This document shows positions 53,901 through 61,034 of a stretch of DNA of 64,000 bases, piece after piece. Source of the stretch: Cyclobacterium sp. SYSU L10401 (lineage in GTDB: Bacteria; Bacteroidota; Bacteroidia; Cytophagales; Cyclobacteriaceae); NCBI RefSeq assembly GCF_010993705.1, contig NZ_WOFO01000001.1, positions 710,132 through 774,131 on the forward strand, in the 5' to 3' direction. The notes beneath the pieces are model-generated. The model saw only the letters and a list, made by a program, of their open reading frames with translations. It ran no database searches and had not been told where the DNA came from. Each line of letters starts with the position of its first letter. Within the stretch, counting starts at the first letter, position 1. Position numbers and translations under genes: made by a program.

Positions 53901-54061
53901 CTACCTGTTTTGGGTTGATTCCTTTTGTGATGGAGGGGCAGAATGAGATTTTTTGGTTTTCTTTGGCTATCGGAACCATTGGAGGCCTGCTATTTAGTAT
54001 GGTAGGGGTTTTCCTGGCTTTACCGGTCTTTTTGTGGAGAAAGGACCGGCCGATGAAATGA
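50951..54061 (+). CDS. RND-family efflux permease
   Basis: The 1036-residue protein has the RND plan: helix 1, a large porter domain, helices 2-6, a second porter domain and helices 8-12. Helix 4 reads GLIVDNAIIMIDH, so the AcrB Asp407/Asp408 pair is D396/N397; helix 10 reads GGLAVNAAIFIVND with N946 at the place of AcrB Lys940. The proton relay is thus altered from the AcrB type. No membrane-fusion protein or TolC gene is adjacent, which is unusual. It lies between two propeller lipoproteins on the same strand; the next one starts 19 bp after its stop codon. Confidence 0.9.
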   Translation: MTPFRLVIAFFVVSIIGFALLPELSVDLNPREKEPVLNISFSVRSASPELVEKLATSPLEGALSQLSELKKTTSVSNYDQGSIQLRFDKQTDMEYKKFEVAALIRQVYPSMDSKVSYPIVTQSSQRNIQEKSPILTYSINGPFASFEIKKITEDVLVSTLNRIEEIEEMEVRGANELYLYVTYDIKKLQAFQLSRTFLENKLRNSFGKNYPGLAMNVSGESLFLEIDRSLHSLEALENLLIRRINGKDIFLKDLATLTMEEAAPQRYYRINGNNSVNLTINSREGVNKVLLAQNIKEKVDASKALLPEGIDVRLEFDNTSFLEKELQKIYKRSGLSILILIVFIFLINRNLRYLLSLFLGILVNVSLTAIILYLLGVDIHLYSLAGLTISFGLIVDNAIIMIDHLHKHKNRKVFLALLAASLTTIAALLMVFLLPEEDRKNLGEFSIVVAVMLANSLLVALLFTPAIYDLLFGNAQVRGRKLSVKKLRKRVRAFNMFSGTISFFARYRKAFVMVLLLLFGLPIFYLPAKWEDKEWYNNTVGSTVYQEEIRPYVDKALGGTLRMFVRGVFEKSAYREAERTRLYVNASLPFGNTLDQMDFIIREFEAYLKGVEGIDKFVTTVNSGQSARIEITFKEAHETSALPYRLKGKLAMKSTDWSGVRWNIYGVGQGFYTGPGGEGIPSFRAELRGYNFTELEKQAEILAEKLLSHRRIQEVNTNERLSYGEQKTEEYVLRLDQQRLAMAGANQYELVNALNDMSRHEQPSLYLDVAAVQYGTVVREKLSDRFSRFDLENSSLITGEDRIFKVSGFGSLHKETTTNALHKEDRQYIRLVSFDYMGSAKFGGEYLDEVLEEMKASMPIGYSASRQTYSWNYEQAKRQYGLLLVLVLGIFFICSILFENFKQPLFIIFIIPISFIGLFLIFSVFDFYFDQGGYAAFVMLGGLAVNAAIFIVNDLNNRVVGTYNRNVLKAVAGKATPILLTVLSTCFGLIPFVMEGQNEIFWFSLAIGTIGGLLFSMVGVFLALPVFLWRKDRPMK

Positions 54062-54080
54062 TTCGATCTGACTTACAAAT

Positions 54081-55277
54081 ATGCCTGTGAAATCTTTATG
54101 TAGTTTTTTCCTATTGCTTGCAGGAATTGTGGGCTGTTCCTACGACAAGCAATCCGTGCAGACCGGACCTTTGCATAAACTGAACCTTGAGCTGGTCGAT
54201 AGTATCCTGGTAGACGAACTGGAGGTATTGGTCATAGATGATTTCCATGAGGAGAAAAAGCAATATCTCATGAGAGGAACAAAAAGCAGGAAACCCTATC
54301 TGATCGCTGAGGATGGCAAGGTTTTACATGTTTATGACGTTTTGCATGAAGGTCCTGATGGTCTGGGCTCAAATGGTGCCTTTGGCTATGGCTTTCTGGA
54401 CAATGACCATTGGGTAGCTCAGGGCCTATTTAATGGATACCATGTATACAATATGAAAGGAGAAAAAACACGCTTACTACCTCCGATCCATATCGATATT
54501 TTTGCCATGTCCATGTATTCCCACCGGACCTTCTTCAAGGGCTTCACTAAGGGAGATAGTCGAATATTGATCGGGCAGGAGCAGAATCTGTTTAATCCTG
54601 AAGATATTGAAAGGGATGAAAGACAAACAGCTTCCTATTATGAAAAGGTAAAAACGGTATTTTCATATGAACTGGAGGGGGAAAATCTCCAACTCCTGGA
54701 GACCTATCCTGAAAACTGGGTACCAAGGAAGGAAGGTAGATTTGTGGGACAGAGTCAGCCTATAGTGGCTTACCACAGAGCTAAGGATGAAATGGCAGTA
54801 CTGCCAGCTAAAGGAAATCAATTGTTTGTTTATGATTATTCCGGTGAAAATCCTGAACTGAAGCATGAGGTAGCGCTGCAGCATCGGTACCGGCCGGAGG
54901 ATGTACCTGAAGAAATTCCCGGAGAGAGTAATTACCAAAGTTATCCCGGATTTACCGATCTGAGATACGTGGGGGAGCGGCTACTTGTGGAATTTAAAAC
55001 CAGGATTCCCATAGATATCATGACGCAGCTTCGGTCAGGATCGGAACAATATTATGATACGCCCGAATTTAAAGCAGCAATGGATGCCTATGTCAAACCC
55101 TATTATATGATCGTGGAAGAAGGGAAGCAAATAGGGGTTTTAGACGGGCTTCCGGTACCGGGTGCCCTGGATTTTGGGGATGAAAAGGGCTTTATTTATG
55201 TGAATGATAATCTCGAACCTCAGGTGGAAAGGGAGTATAATATTTTTTATAAATTGAAATTCAAGGGTTTAGAGTAA
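54081..55277 (+). CDS. Beta-propeller lipoprotein, DUF4221-like (second)
   Basis: The 398-residue protein has a signal with lipobox IVGC (LLLAGIVGCSYD). The rest is strand-rich with LVDSILVDELEVLVIDDF, GKVLHVYDVLHEGPDGLGSNG and closing RYVGERLLVEFKTR, resembling the gene at 49655 in layout and length. It is 19 bp downstream of the RND permease and so probably in the same transcript. The role is unknown; a periplasmic or outer-membrane partner of the permease is a contextual inference. Confidence 0.75.
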   Translation: MPVKSLCSFFLLLAGIVGCSYDKQSVQTGPLHKLNLELVDSILVDELEVLVIDDFHEEKKQYLMRGTKSRKPYLIAEDGKVLHVYDVLHEGPDGLGSNGAFGYGFLDNDHWVAQGLFNGYHVYNMKGEKTRLLPPIHIDIFAMSMYSHRTFFKGFTKGDSRILIGQEQNLFNPEDIERDERQTASYYEKVKTVFSYELEGENLQLLETYPENWVPRKEGRFVGQSQPIVAYHRAKDEMAVLPAKGNQLFVYDYSGENPELKHEVALQHRYRPEDVPEEIPGESNYQSYPGFTDLRYVGERLLVEFKTRIPIDIMTQLRSGSEQYYDTPEFKAAMDAYVKPYYMIVEEGKQIGVLDGLPVPGALDFGDEKGFIYVNDNLEPQVEREYNIFYKLKFKGLE

Positions 55278-55654
55278 AAATAAGGTAATTCTCTTTCTGG
55301 TTTTAATATTATTTCATTTTTTTGAATAATTCAAACCCTAAAAAAAATATAATTTTGTTTAATTGCGATATTAGGGTTTAAAAATAACCCCTATTCATTG
55401 TTTTTTGTCAGTTAGCAGTCCTTGTTTGCAATTTCGAAATAAATAATATTTTATACTTAATATTATCTAATAGTTAATTTTAATATATTTTTATTGAGAT
55501 ATTTGCAATAGAGAATCTACTCCATTACATTTGTGTCATACTTACGTAAGTGATTCAATTACCCGCCCAAAATAATTAGCCTCAAACAAAAATTTTTCGG
55601 GAAGTACCCGGGAAGAGGTTTTAAAAGTTTCTAAACCTTTAAAAATTTATTACC
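55278..55654 (+). promoter_or_regulatory. Promoter, 12-bp palindrome and structured leader of the gene at 55655
   Basis: This AT-rich non-coding stretch contains TTTG (55502-55505) and TACATTTG (55526-55533), 20 nt apart, a good Bacteroidota promoter. The expected transcription start is close to 55540, where the perfect palindrome ACTTACGTAAGT (55540-55551) lies. The about 115-nt leader contains CGGG/CCCG and AGGTTT/AAACCT inverted pairs. The part before 55500 shows nothing recognisable. Confidence 0.6.
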
Positions 55655-56233
55655 ATGAGATTAATTATTGTAACATTACTCGTTTTATCTTTAAGTGCAT
55701 CAGCCTTCGCGACAGCACCAGTGGAGAATCCCATCGTCACCCTGGAAAAAGTGGGTGAAAACAAATTTCAATTGAAATACATGGGTATTCCGGAAGGAAA
55801 AATTACTGTAGCGATAAAAAATGACAACAACAGGGTGATTTTCCGGGATGTGATCGAATCTGAGAAAGTGTTTTTCAAAAACTATGATTTAAACAAATTG
55901 GATTTGGGAAATTATCAGGTGGAAGTCTTTACTGCTGAGTCAGGTAAGTTGGAAGATTTTGATGTTTTCCTAGGTCCTAAAAGTGTTGAAAAGACCTATT
56001 TTGCTAAAGTACAGGTACTGGATAATCAAACCCTGGCCTTTGTTTTGAAAAATTTGGATGGAACTGAAAAGAAGCTGGAGATTTTTGACAATGGGAAATT
56101 GGTCTTTGAAGAACCAATCGTCGGAGATACATTTGGTAAAAAATTTAAGTTTGAAAAAATAGGATCCTTGCAAAACATTTCCTTCAAAGTTTCTGATAAA
56201 AGTGGGTTTGGAAATTACATTTCTGCCCTTTAA
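55655..56233 (+). CDS. Secreted hypothetical protein
   Basis: The 192-residue protein has a signal peptide (MRLIIVTLLVLSLSASAFA) and a strand-rich mature part of about 170 residues that may form two similar beta domains (VTLEKVGENKFQLKYMGIPE and VQVLDNQTLAFVLKNLDGTE with GKLVFEEPIVGD). No family is recognised. The clear promoter, long leader and strong terminator suggest an abundantly expressed single gene. Confidence 0.7.
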   Translation: MRLIIVTLLVLSLSASAFATAPVENPIVTLEKVGENKFQLKYMGIPEGKITVAIKNDNNRVIFRDVIESEKVFFKNYDLNKLDLGNYQVEVFTAESGKLEDFDVFLGPKSVEKTYFAKVQVLDNQTLAFVLKNLDGTEKKLEIFDNGKLVFEEPIVGDTFGKKFKFEKIGSLQNISFKVSDKSGFGNYISAL

Positions 56234-56259
56234 CATTAATTTAGCCACTAAAAATTAGA

Positions 56260-56288
56260 AAAAGCTGCCTTCGGGCAGCTTTTTTTGC
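56260..56288 (+). terminator. Rho-independent terminator
   Basis: AAAGCTGCC/GGCAGCTTT (56261-56269 and 56274-56282) with a TTCG tetraloop is followed by a T run, 27 bp after the stop codon. Confidence 0.92.
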
Positions 56289-56349
56289 TTGTGGGCAGGC
56301 CATTTATTAACATTTGAAATTTATTTTCCCCGATCTTTGTTTTGGAAGC

Positions 56350-56928
56350 ATGCATAAAGTAGGGATAAAAAACATGGTTTGCCCCAGGTGTGTCATGGCT
56401 GTAGAGGGCTTACTAAAAAGCATGAAAGTGGATTTTGACCGGGTGGAGCTTGGTCAGGTGCTGTTTTCTCATACCCCTGAGGAATTATTTTTAAAGGCAT
56501 TTGAGGAGAAATTGGCGGTTTTGGGCTTTGCTCTTGCCAGATCAAGAGAATCGGTTTGGGTGGAAACGACTAAACTCGCTTTAATTGATTTGCTGGAAGG
56601 AGAAGGTGACCTAAAGCGAGAAGCACCTCTTTCAGAGTTACTATCCCAAAAGACAGGACTACCCTATAGCAGATTAAGTCAGCTTTTCAGTAGTTTTGAG
56701 GGTATGTCCATTGAACAATATTTTATCGGACTAAAGATAGAAAAGGCAAAGGAGTGGCTGAGTTATGAAACCCTGAATATCAGTGAAATCGCATGGAGTT
56801 TGGATTATAGTAGCGTGCAGCATTTCTCTGGCCAATTTAAAAAAGTCACGGGTATGACTCCCAGCCAATACAAAAAATCAAACGAAAAGTCCAGGATGTT
56901 TTTGGACCAGATAGGAGAAGCCCGCTAA
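56350..56928 (+). CDS. AraC-family regulator with N-terminal HMA-like metal-binding domain
   Basis: From ATG 56350 the protein has 192 residues. The N-terminal 75 residues look like a heavy-metal-associated domain with the CxxC motif MVCPRCVMAVEGLL. The C-terminal half is an AraC-type double helix-turn-helix (LNISEIAWSLDYSSVQHFSGQFKKVTGMTPSQYKK in parts). This suggests a regulator that senses a soft metal such as Cu, by inference. No copper ATPase or chaperone gene is adjacent, so its targets are elsewhere or it controls itself. Confidence 0.85.
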   Translation: MHKVGIKNMVCPRCVMAVEGLLKSMKVDFDRVELGQVLFSHTPEELFLKAFEEKLAVLGFALARSRESVWVETTKLALIDLLEGEGDLKREAPLSELLSQKTGLPYSRLSQLFSSFEGMSIEQYFIGLKIEKAKEWLSYETLNISEIAWSLDYSSVQHFSGQFKKVTGMTPSQYKKSNEKSRMFLDQIGEAR

Positions 56929-56941
56929 AGATTTTTTACTA

Positions 56942-57544
56942 TTAAAACAGGCGAATGCCAAGGGAAAGCATCAATTGGTTTTGCCTTTGGTCTGTAGAAA
57001 GCGCTGCGATGGCATCTGCGTGTTTACCCAATGCCCCTTCATACTTAAAGTCTAAAATCATATTGGCAATATCGAAACCTATTCCTGCCTGATACCCTAA
57101 AGTTGTACTGTTATAATCCGGATCGGGACCGTTTGAATTACCTGAGTCGGTAAATTGACTATCAATAATGAAGGTAGTGACAGGGCCGGCCTGAACCCGG
57201 AAAAACCTGGCTATTTTAAATCCGGCCATCAGTGGCACATCAATTCTATCGAAACTAGCCGTGTAGGTAATGGTGTTGTTTCCCTGAGTGTTTTCAAATT
57301 CTCCCCCTGTGTTGGTATACAAAACCTCAGGTTGAATATAAATACGGTTGCCACCCAATCGGGCAAATAGGCCGGCATGGTAACCTAATTTTTCATTTCC
57401 TTTATTAAAGTCAGTCCCGGTAACGGAAATATTACCCTGAGATATTCCAATTTTGGGACCAATGGAAAATTCCTGTGCCTGCGTTTGGGTGAAAACAAGC
57501 TGGAAAATTAGTAGAACAAGGTTAATTTTAATCACCTTTTTCAT
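56942..57544 (-). CDS. Porin-like outer-membrane beta-barrel protein (PorT/OMP_b-brl type)
   Basis: The ATG at 57544 begins a clean signal peptide (MKKVIKINLVLLIFQLVFTQ, cleavage after TQAQ). The remaining about 176 residues have strands such as FSIGPKIGISQGN, LGYHAGLFARLGG, IYIQPEVLYTN, LMAGFKIARFFRVQAG and a final SLGIRLF ending in Phe. This is the small eight-strand barrel family common in Bacteroidota. No specific ligand is known. It converges with the AraC gene. Confidence 0.85.
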   Translation of the reverse strand: MKKVIKINLVLLIFQLVFTQTQAQEFSIGPKIGISQGNISVTGTDFNKGNEKLGYHAGLFARLGGNRIYIQPEVLYTNTGGEFENTQGNNTITYTASFDRIDVPLMAGFKIARFFRVQAGPVTTFIIDSQFTDSGNSNGPDPDYNSTTLGYQAGIGFDIANMILDFKYEGALGKHADAIAALSTDQRQNQLMLSLGIRLF

Positions 57545-57916
57545 GGGAGATCCTTTTAAGTTTAGAAACAGCATTAAATGAATCAGGGTTGAATTGCTGA
57601 GAACACCAAATTGGCATTGAATTTTCATGTTGACAGGGTACAAAATTGCTTGAAATAATATGAAATACAAAATTACGGGCATAAACTTGCAGGAGTAGCT
57701 TGTTATTTCGCAAAGGTTCCTTTAATTTGTCTTTAAAGAGAAGGTTAGTCACCTGCTTCCTTAATATATTGATGAAAAATAATTAAGTTTGTAGATACCT
57801 GTATCCTTGAAGAGGTGGTTTGTTTAACTTTCTAAGGTCTTGACAATTTTTAATATTATATTGGAAAAAGAACTTGGTAAATTGTTTTATAAAAGATAAA
57901 AGCAAATAAAAATTCC
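57545..57916 (+). other. AT-rich divergent spacer upstream of the actin-like/bactofilin operon
   Basis: The 372 bp hold no convincing ORF. A possible -7 element TAAGTTTG lies at 57784-57791 without a good -33 partner at the normal distance. In the frame of the actin-like gene a stop codon (TAA) occurs at 57890-57892, so that gene cannot extend upstream. Confidence 0.5.
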
Positions 57917-58945
57917 ATGATAGAAGTAATAAAGTACCCCAGTGTATTGGAAAGTAGTAATCTTGAACTCAGGAACGTGGCAAAGGATTTGGTCTCAGGG
58001 CTAAAAATTTATCACGATAATATTGGTTACCTGGTTGGGGATTTGGCATTGTCCGAAGGTACATCACCTCACAGAAATATCAACAGTTCACCGGAAGAAA
58101 TCGATTACAGGATATTTTTGAAAGCCGGGCTGCTTTTGGCTTCCCAGAAGTTGGGCAGTCCCATTACTGTGACCACGGGTTTTCCTTTTTCTACATTTCA
58201 GGTATTTAAAGAGAATGCCTATCGCTTATTGGAAAATGAACATATTATAGAATACGACACCCAGACATTTGGTGGGGGAGGCCGCAAAAAAATGGCAGTA
58301 GAAGTGGATAGGGTAGCTGTAATTCCGGAAGTGGTAGGGTGTAGCATGGCCGTCCGGCAAATGTACAGCGATGCCCCTAAAAATTTCTTCATGATCAGTC
58401 TGGGCTATGGTACCATGGAGGCCATACTAAGTACAGAAGGGGGGCTGGTACAGCGGTCCAGTGTGTCTACATTTGGACTCCGATATGCCATTAACCTGAT
58501 TACCAGGGAACTTCAAAAAGACAATTACCTGGATCTGAAAACCGAACATCAGATCGATCAATACTTTAGTGAAGGTACAATTATATTAAACAGGAAGCGT
58601 TTAGATTTAAGGGAATTGCGCAAGCAGGTGATCATACAATATTACAATGACGTTATTTCACCTTCCATTAGGAAAGCTTTTTCAGATAGTGATTTTTCTA
58701 AATCCGCTGATCTTTATTTGGCCGGAGGAGGCGCCAATTATGTTGAATTGGTAAATCTTTTCAGGGATGAATTTGATGGCTTGTTGAATGTGCATGTTCC
58801 CGATGCTCCGGAACAAATGGCATCAATTGGTTATTGCTACAACAGTTTGGCCATTGGTGGAGGAGCTAAAGATAAGGCTGTGGGATTAGATCTGGGCAAT
58901 AGCTCAACTATCCTTACAACATTCAAGCAAGAAAAAGAAGAATAA
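57917..58945 (+). CDS. ParM/StbA-like actin homologue with circularly permuted motif order
   Basis: The 342-residue protein follows ParM-type actins except at its ends. It starts at what is normally the third strand (IKYPSV), then NIGYLVGDLAL (34-45), VTTGFPFSTF, VAVIPEVVGCSMA (E138, matching ParM E148), phosphate-2 MISLGYGTMEAIL (159-171, with S161 where Asp is expected) and adenosine motif LYLAGGGANYVEL (267-279). After the normal final helix comes GGAKDKAVGLDLGNSSTIL (315-333), a textbook phosphate-1 motif usually found at residue 5-15. The ATG is fixed by an upstream in-frame stop. It should be a cytoplasmic filament-forming ATPase; a bactofilin gene follows after 4 bp. Confidence 0.85.
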   Translation: MIEVIKYPSVLESSNLELRNVAKDLVSGLKIYHDNIGYLVGDLALSEGTSPHRNINSSPEEIDYRIFLKAGLLLASQKLGSPITVTTGFPFSTFQVFKENAYRLLENEHIIEYDTQTFGGGGRKKMAVEVDRVAVIPEVVGCSMAVRQMYSDAPKNFFMISLGYGTMEAILSTEGGLVQRSSVSTFGLRYAINLITRELQKDNYLDLKTEHQIDQYFSEGTIILNRKRLDLRELRKQVIIQYYNDVISPSIRKAFSDSDFSKSADLYLAGGGANYVELVNLFRDEFDGLLNVHVPDAPEQMASIGYCYNSLAIGGGAKDKAVGLDLGNSSTILTTFKQEKEE

Positions 58946-58949
58946 TCAT

Positions 58950-59516
58950 ATGAAATTTGGATCCAATAAGCAACAGAACGAAGAACCAAATGTAGGAAAA
59001 GTGACGGTTTTGTCACTGGGCTTTGAGCTAACAGGTGACATTATATCCAAAAGCGATATCCGCGCAGATGGTATATTAGTAGGGAGTATCCGTACCGATA
59101 AAAGAGTGGTAGTAGGAGAAAAAGCCTCCATTACCGGTGATATTATTGCAGAGGAAATCAGTATTAGTGGAGAAGTAGTCGGTGATTTGTACATCAAGGG
59201 AGAAACCACCATTTATGCGAATGCTAAGGTTTCCGGCAATATCAAAACAAGTTCCATTTTTATCCATAAGGGTGCCCAAATCAATAGCGGAATTCAGGTT
59301 TTGCAGACTCAGGAAGTAGAAGAAGCTTCCAAATCCAGCAAAATTAATTCGGTGAGCAGGGAGGAACTTTACTCCATGTTGGACGACAGGTCCGCCCCAA
59401 AGAGAAATAAAGAGGTGCCGGTGAAACCCATATCACAGCCCAAAACCAGGACTTACAATGATTCGTCCTCAGATAGTGAAGAAGACAATTCCATGGATTA
59501 TCCCCGGTCCTGGTAA
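58950..59516 (+). CDS. Bactofilin (polymer-forming cytoskeletal protein)
   Basis: The 188-residue protein has a central right-handed beta-helix of bactofilin type (about 22-110) with short hydrophobic turns: LTGDIISKSDIRADGILVG, RVVVGEKASITGDIIAEE, ISGEVVGDLYIKGETT and AKVSGNIKTSSIFIHKGA. A long polar C-terminal tail (about 115-188) contains SREELYSMLDDR and many Ser, Asp and Lys residues. Bactofilins polymerise without nucleotide, often at membranes. The gene is 4 bp downstream of the permuted actin homologue and ends at a strong terminator, so the two form a closed operon. Confidence 0.92.
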   Translation: MKFGSNKQQNEEPNVGKVTVLSLGFELTGDIISKSDIRADGILVGSIRTDKRVVVGEKASITGDIIAEEISISGEVVGDLYIKGETTIYANAKVSGNIKTSSIFIHKGAQINSGIQVLQTQEVEEASKSSKINSVSREELYSMLDDRSAPKRNKEVPVKPISQPKTRTYNDSSSDSEEDNSMDYPRSW

Positions 59517-59550
59517 TTGGCCACTGACTGTTGTTTTATCCTGATTGAAA

Positions 59551-59587
59551 AAAAATGGCAACCCACTGATGGGTTGCCATTTTTTTT
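59551..59587. terminator. Bidirectional Rho-independent terminator
   Basis: ATGGCAACCCA/TGGGTTGCCAT (59555-59565 and 59570-59580) with a CTGA loop is flanked by A8 and T8 runs, serving both the bactofilin and the converging symporter gene. Confidence 0.93.
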
Positions 59588-59600
59588 ATGCCATATGGTC

Positions 59601-60992
59601 TTATCCTCCTTCGCCTGGCTCTCCAAAAACACCCACCATATTTAACAATACAAGAATAATCACAATGGGACAAATCCATTTGATGAAAAAGATCCACGCT
59701 TTTTTGGGAAAGCCTTCAAATGAAACAGCACCCATAGAAAGTTCTGAGGCATATTCTTTAATGTTTTTCACCCAACCGGTGTAAAGGCTAAGCATCAGAC
59801 AAATCACTACAATCGCTAAAGTACCAAAAAAGAAATCCATTAAATCGAAAAATCCCGTGATCTGCTTTCCAAAGAAATTAAATCCCATTTTATTGAAAAA
59901 ATTGCCATTTACTGCCGCCAGGGAAGAGGGGATACTAAGTACCATGGCTGCAAGACCTATGGTCCACGCAGCTTTTTTCCTGGACCATTTTCTTTCATCG
60001 ATGAAATAAGCTACTGGTACTTCCAACATGGAAATGCTCGATGTAAGGGCTGCTACCAGCAATAGGAGAAAAAACATGCCTCCAATGATGTTACCGAAGG
60101 GTTCGATCTGATCAAACACCCTTGGTAGTACATTGAAAACCAAAGCGGGGCCTTCATCCGGACTGACTCCCGGCAATAGCGCAAACAGCGCCGGGAAGAT
60201 CATTAAGCCTCCCATTAATGCCACCATGCTATCCATTCCGGCTATCCAACCCGATGAACGGATAACATTGTTGTTTTTAGGTAAGTAAGACCCAAAGGTG
60301 ATCATCAATCCCCAACCAACAGACAGACTAAAGAATGCCTGCCCCAGGGCAGAAAGGATTACTTTTCCATTGATTTTAGTGAAATCAGGCGAAAGGTAAT
60401 ACTCTATCCCTGCCCCTGCTCCGGGAAGGGTAACCGCCCTGGCCGCAATCAGGATGATGATTATAAACAATACCGGCATCAAAAACTTAGCTGCCTTTTC
60501 AATTCCACCAGAGATCCCTCCCAATACTACACTGATGGTCATGAGTATGAACACCATGCACAGGGGGATCACATATAGGGGAGTTTGGACAAAATCTTCA
60601 AAATCTACCGGTATGTTGATCAATTCAGTAAAAATATAACCAATGGTCCATCCTGCTATGACAGAATAATAACTCAATACCGCAAAACAAACCATGACAC
60701 ATAACACACCTGCAGATTGCCAAAATTTGCTACCTCCTGTTTCCTTAATTGCTCCAACTGGATTTCTACCTGATTTTCTACCCAAGGCAATTTCATTGAG
60801 GAGCAGGGGAAGTCCTATCAATAAGACACAAAGCACATAAACAAAAACAAATGCCCCTCCTCCATTTTGTCCGGTGATATAGGGAAATCGCCAAATATTA
60901 CCTAAACCTACAGCGGAACCTCCCGCAGCCATTATAAAACCAAATGAGGATCCCCATTGCCCTCTGGAGGGTGTTTTATTAGATTTTTGCAT
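59601..60992 (-). CDS. Neurotransmitter:sodium symporter family transporter
   Basis: The 463-residue protein has about 11-12 membrane helices and the NSS opening GFIMAAGGSAVGLGNIWRFP, YITGQNGGGAFVFVYV, and unwound helix-6 region LGQAFFSLSVGWGLMITFGSY. Bacterial members of this length often carry amino acids with Na ions at the inner membrane (LeuT family). The substrate cannot be read. It is monocistronic with respect to the downstream terminator; upstream lies the RmlD-like gene on the same strand, 42 bp away. Confidence 0.93.
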   Translation of the reverse strand: MQKSNKTPSRGQWGSSFGFIMAAGGSAVGLGNIWRFPYITGQNGGGAFVFVYVLCVLLIGLPLLLNEIALGRKSGRNPVGAIKETGGSKFWQSAGVLCVMVCFAVLSYYSVIAGWTIGYIFTELINIPVDFEDFVQTPLYVIPLCMVFILMTISVVLGGISGGIEKAAKFLMPVLFIIIILIAARAVTLPGAGAGIEYYLSPDFTKINGKVILSALGQAFFSLSVGWGLMITFGSYLPKNNNVIRSSGWIAGMDSMVALMGGLMIFPALFALLPGVSPDEGPALVFNVLPRVFDQIEPFGNIIGGMFFLLLLVAALTSSISMLEVPVAYFIDERKWSRKKAAWTIGLAAMVLSIPSSLAAVNGNFFNKMGFNFFGKQITGFFDLMDFFFGTLAIVVICLMLSLYTGWVKNIKEYASELSMGAVSFEGFPKKAWIFFIKWICPIVIILVLLNMVGVFGEPGEGG

Positions 60993-61034
60993 ATTGTTAA
61001 ATGAGTTGTGTGATGTACAAAAGAAAAAAGAATG

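Noticed and set aside
57545-57916. A missing N-terminus of the actin homologue encoded upstream in another frame
   Set aside because: The region is AT-rich and non-coding in all frames seen, an in-frame stop lies 25 bp upstream, and the missing motif is present at the C-terminus instead.
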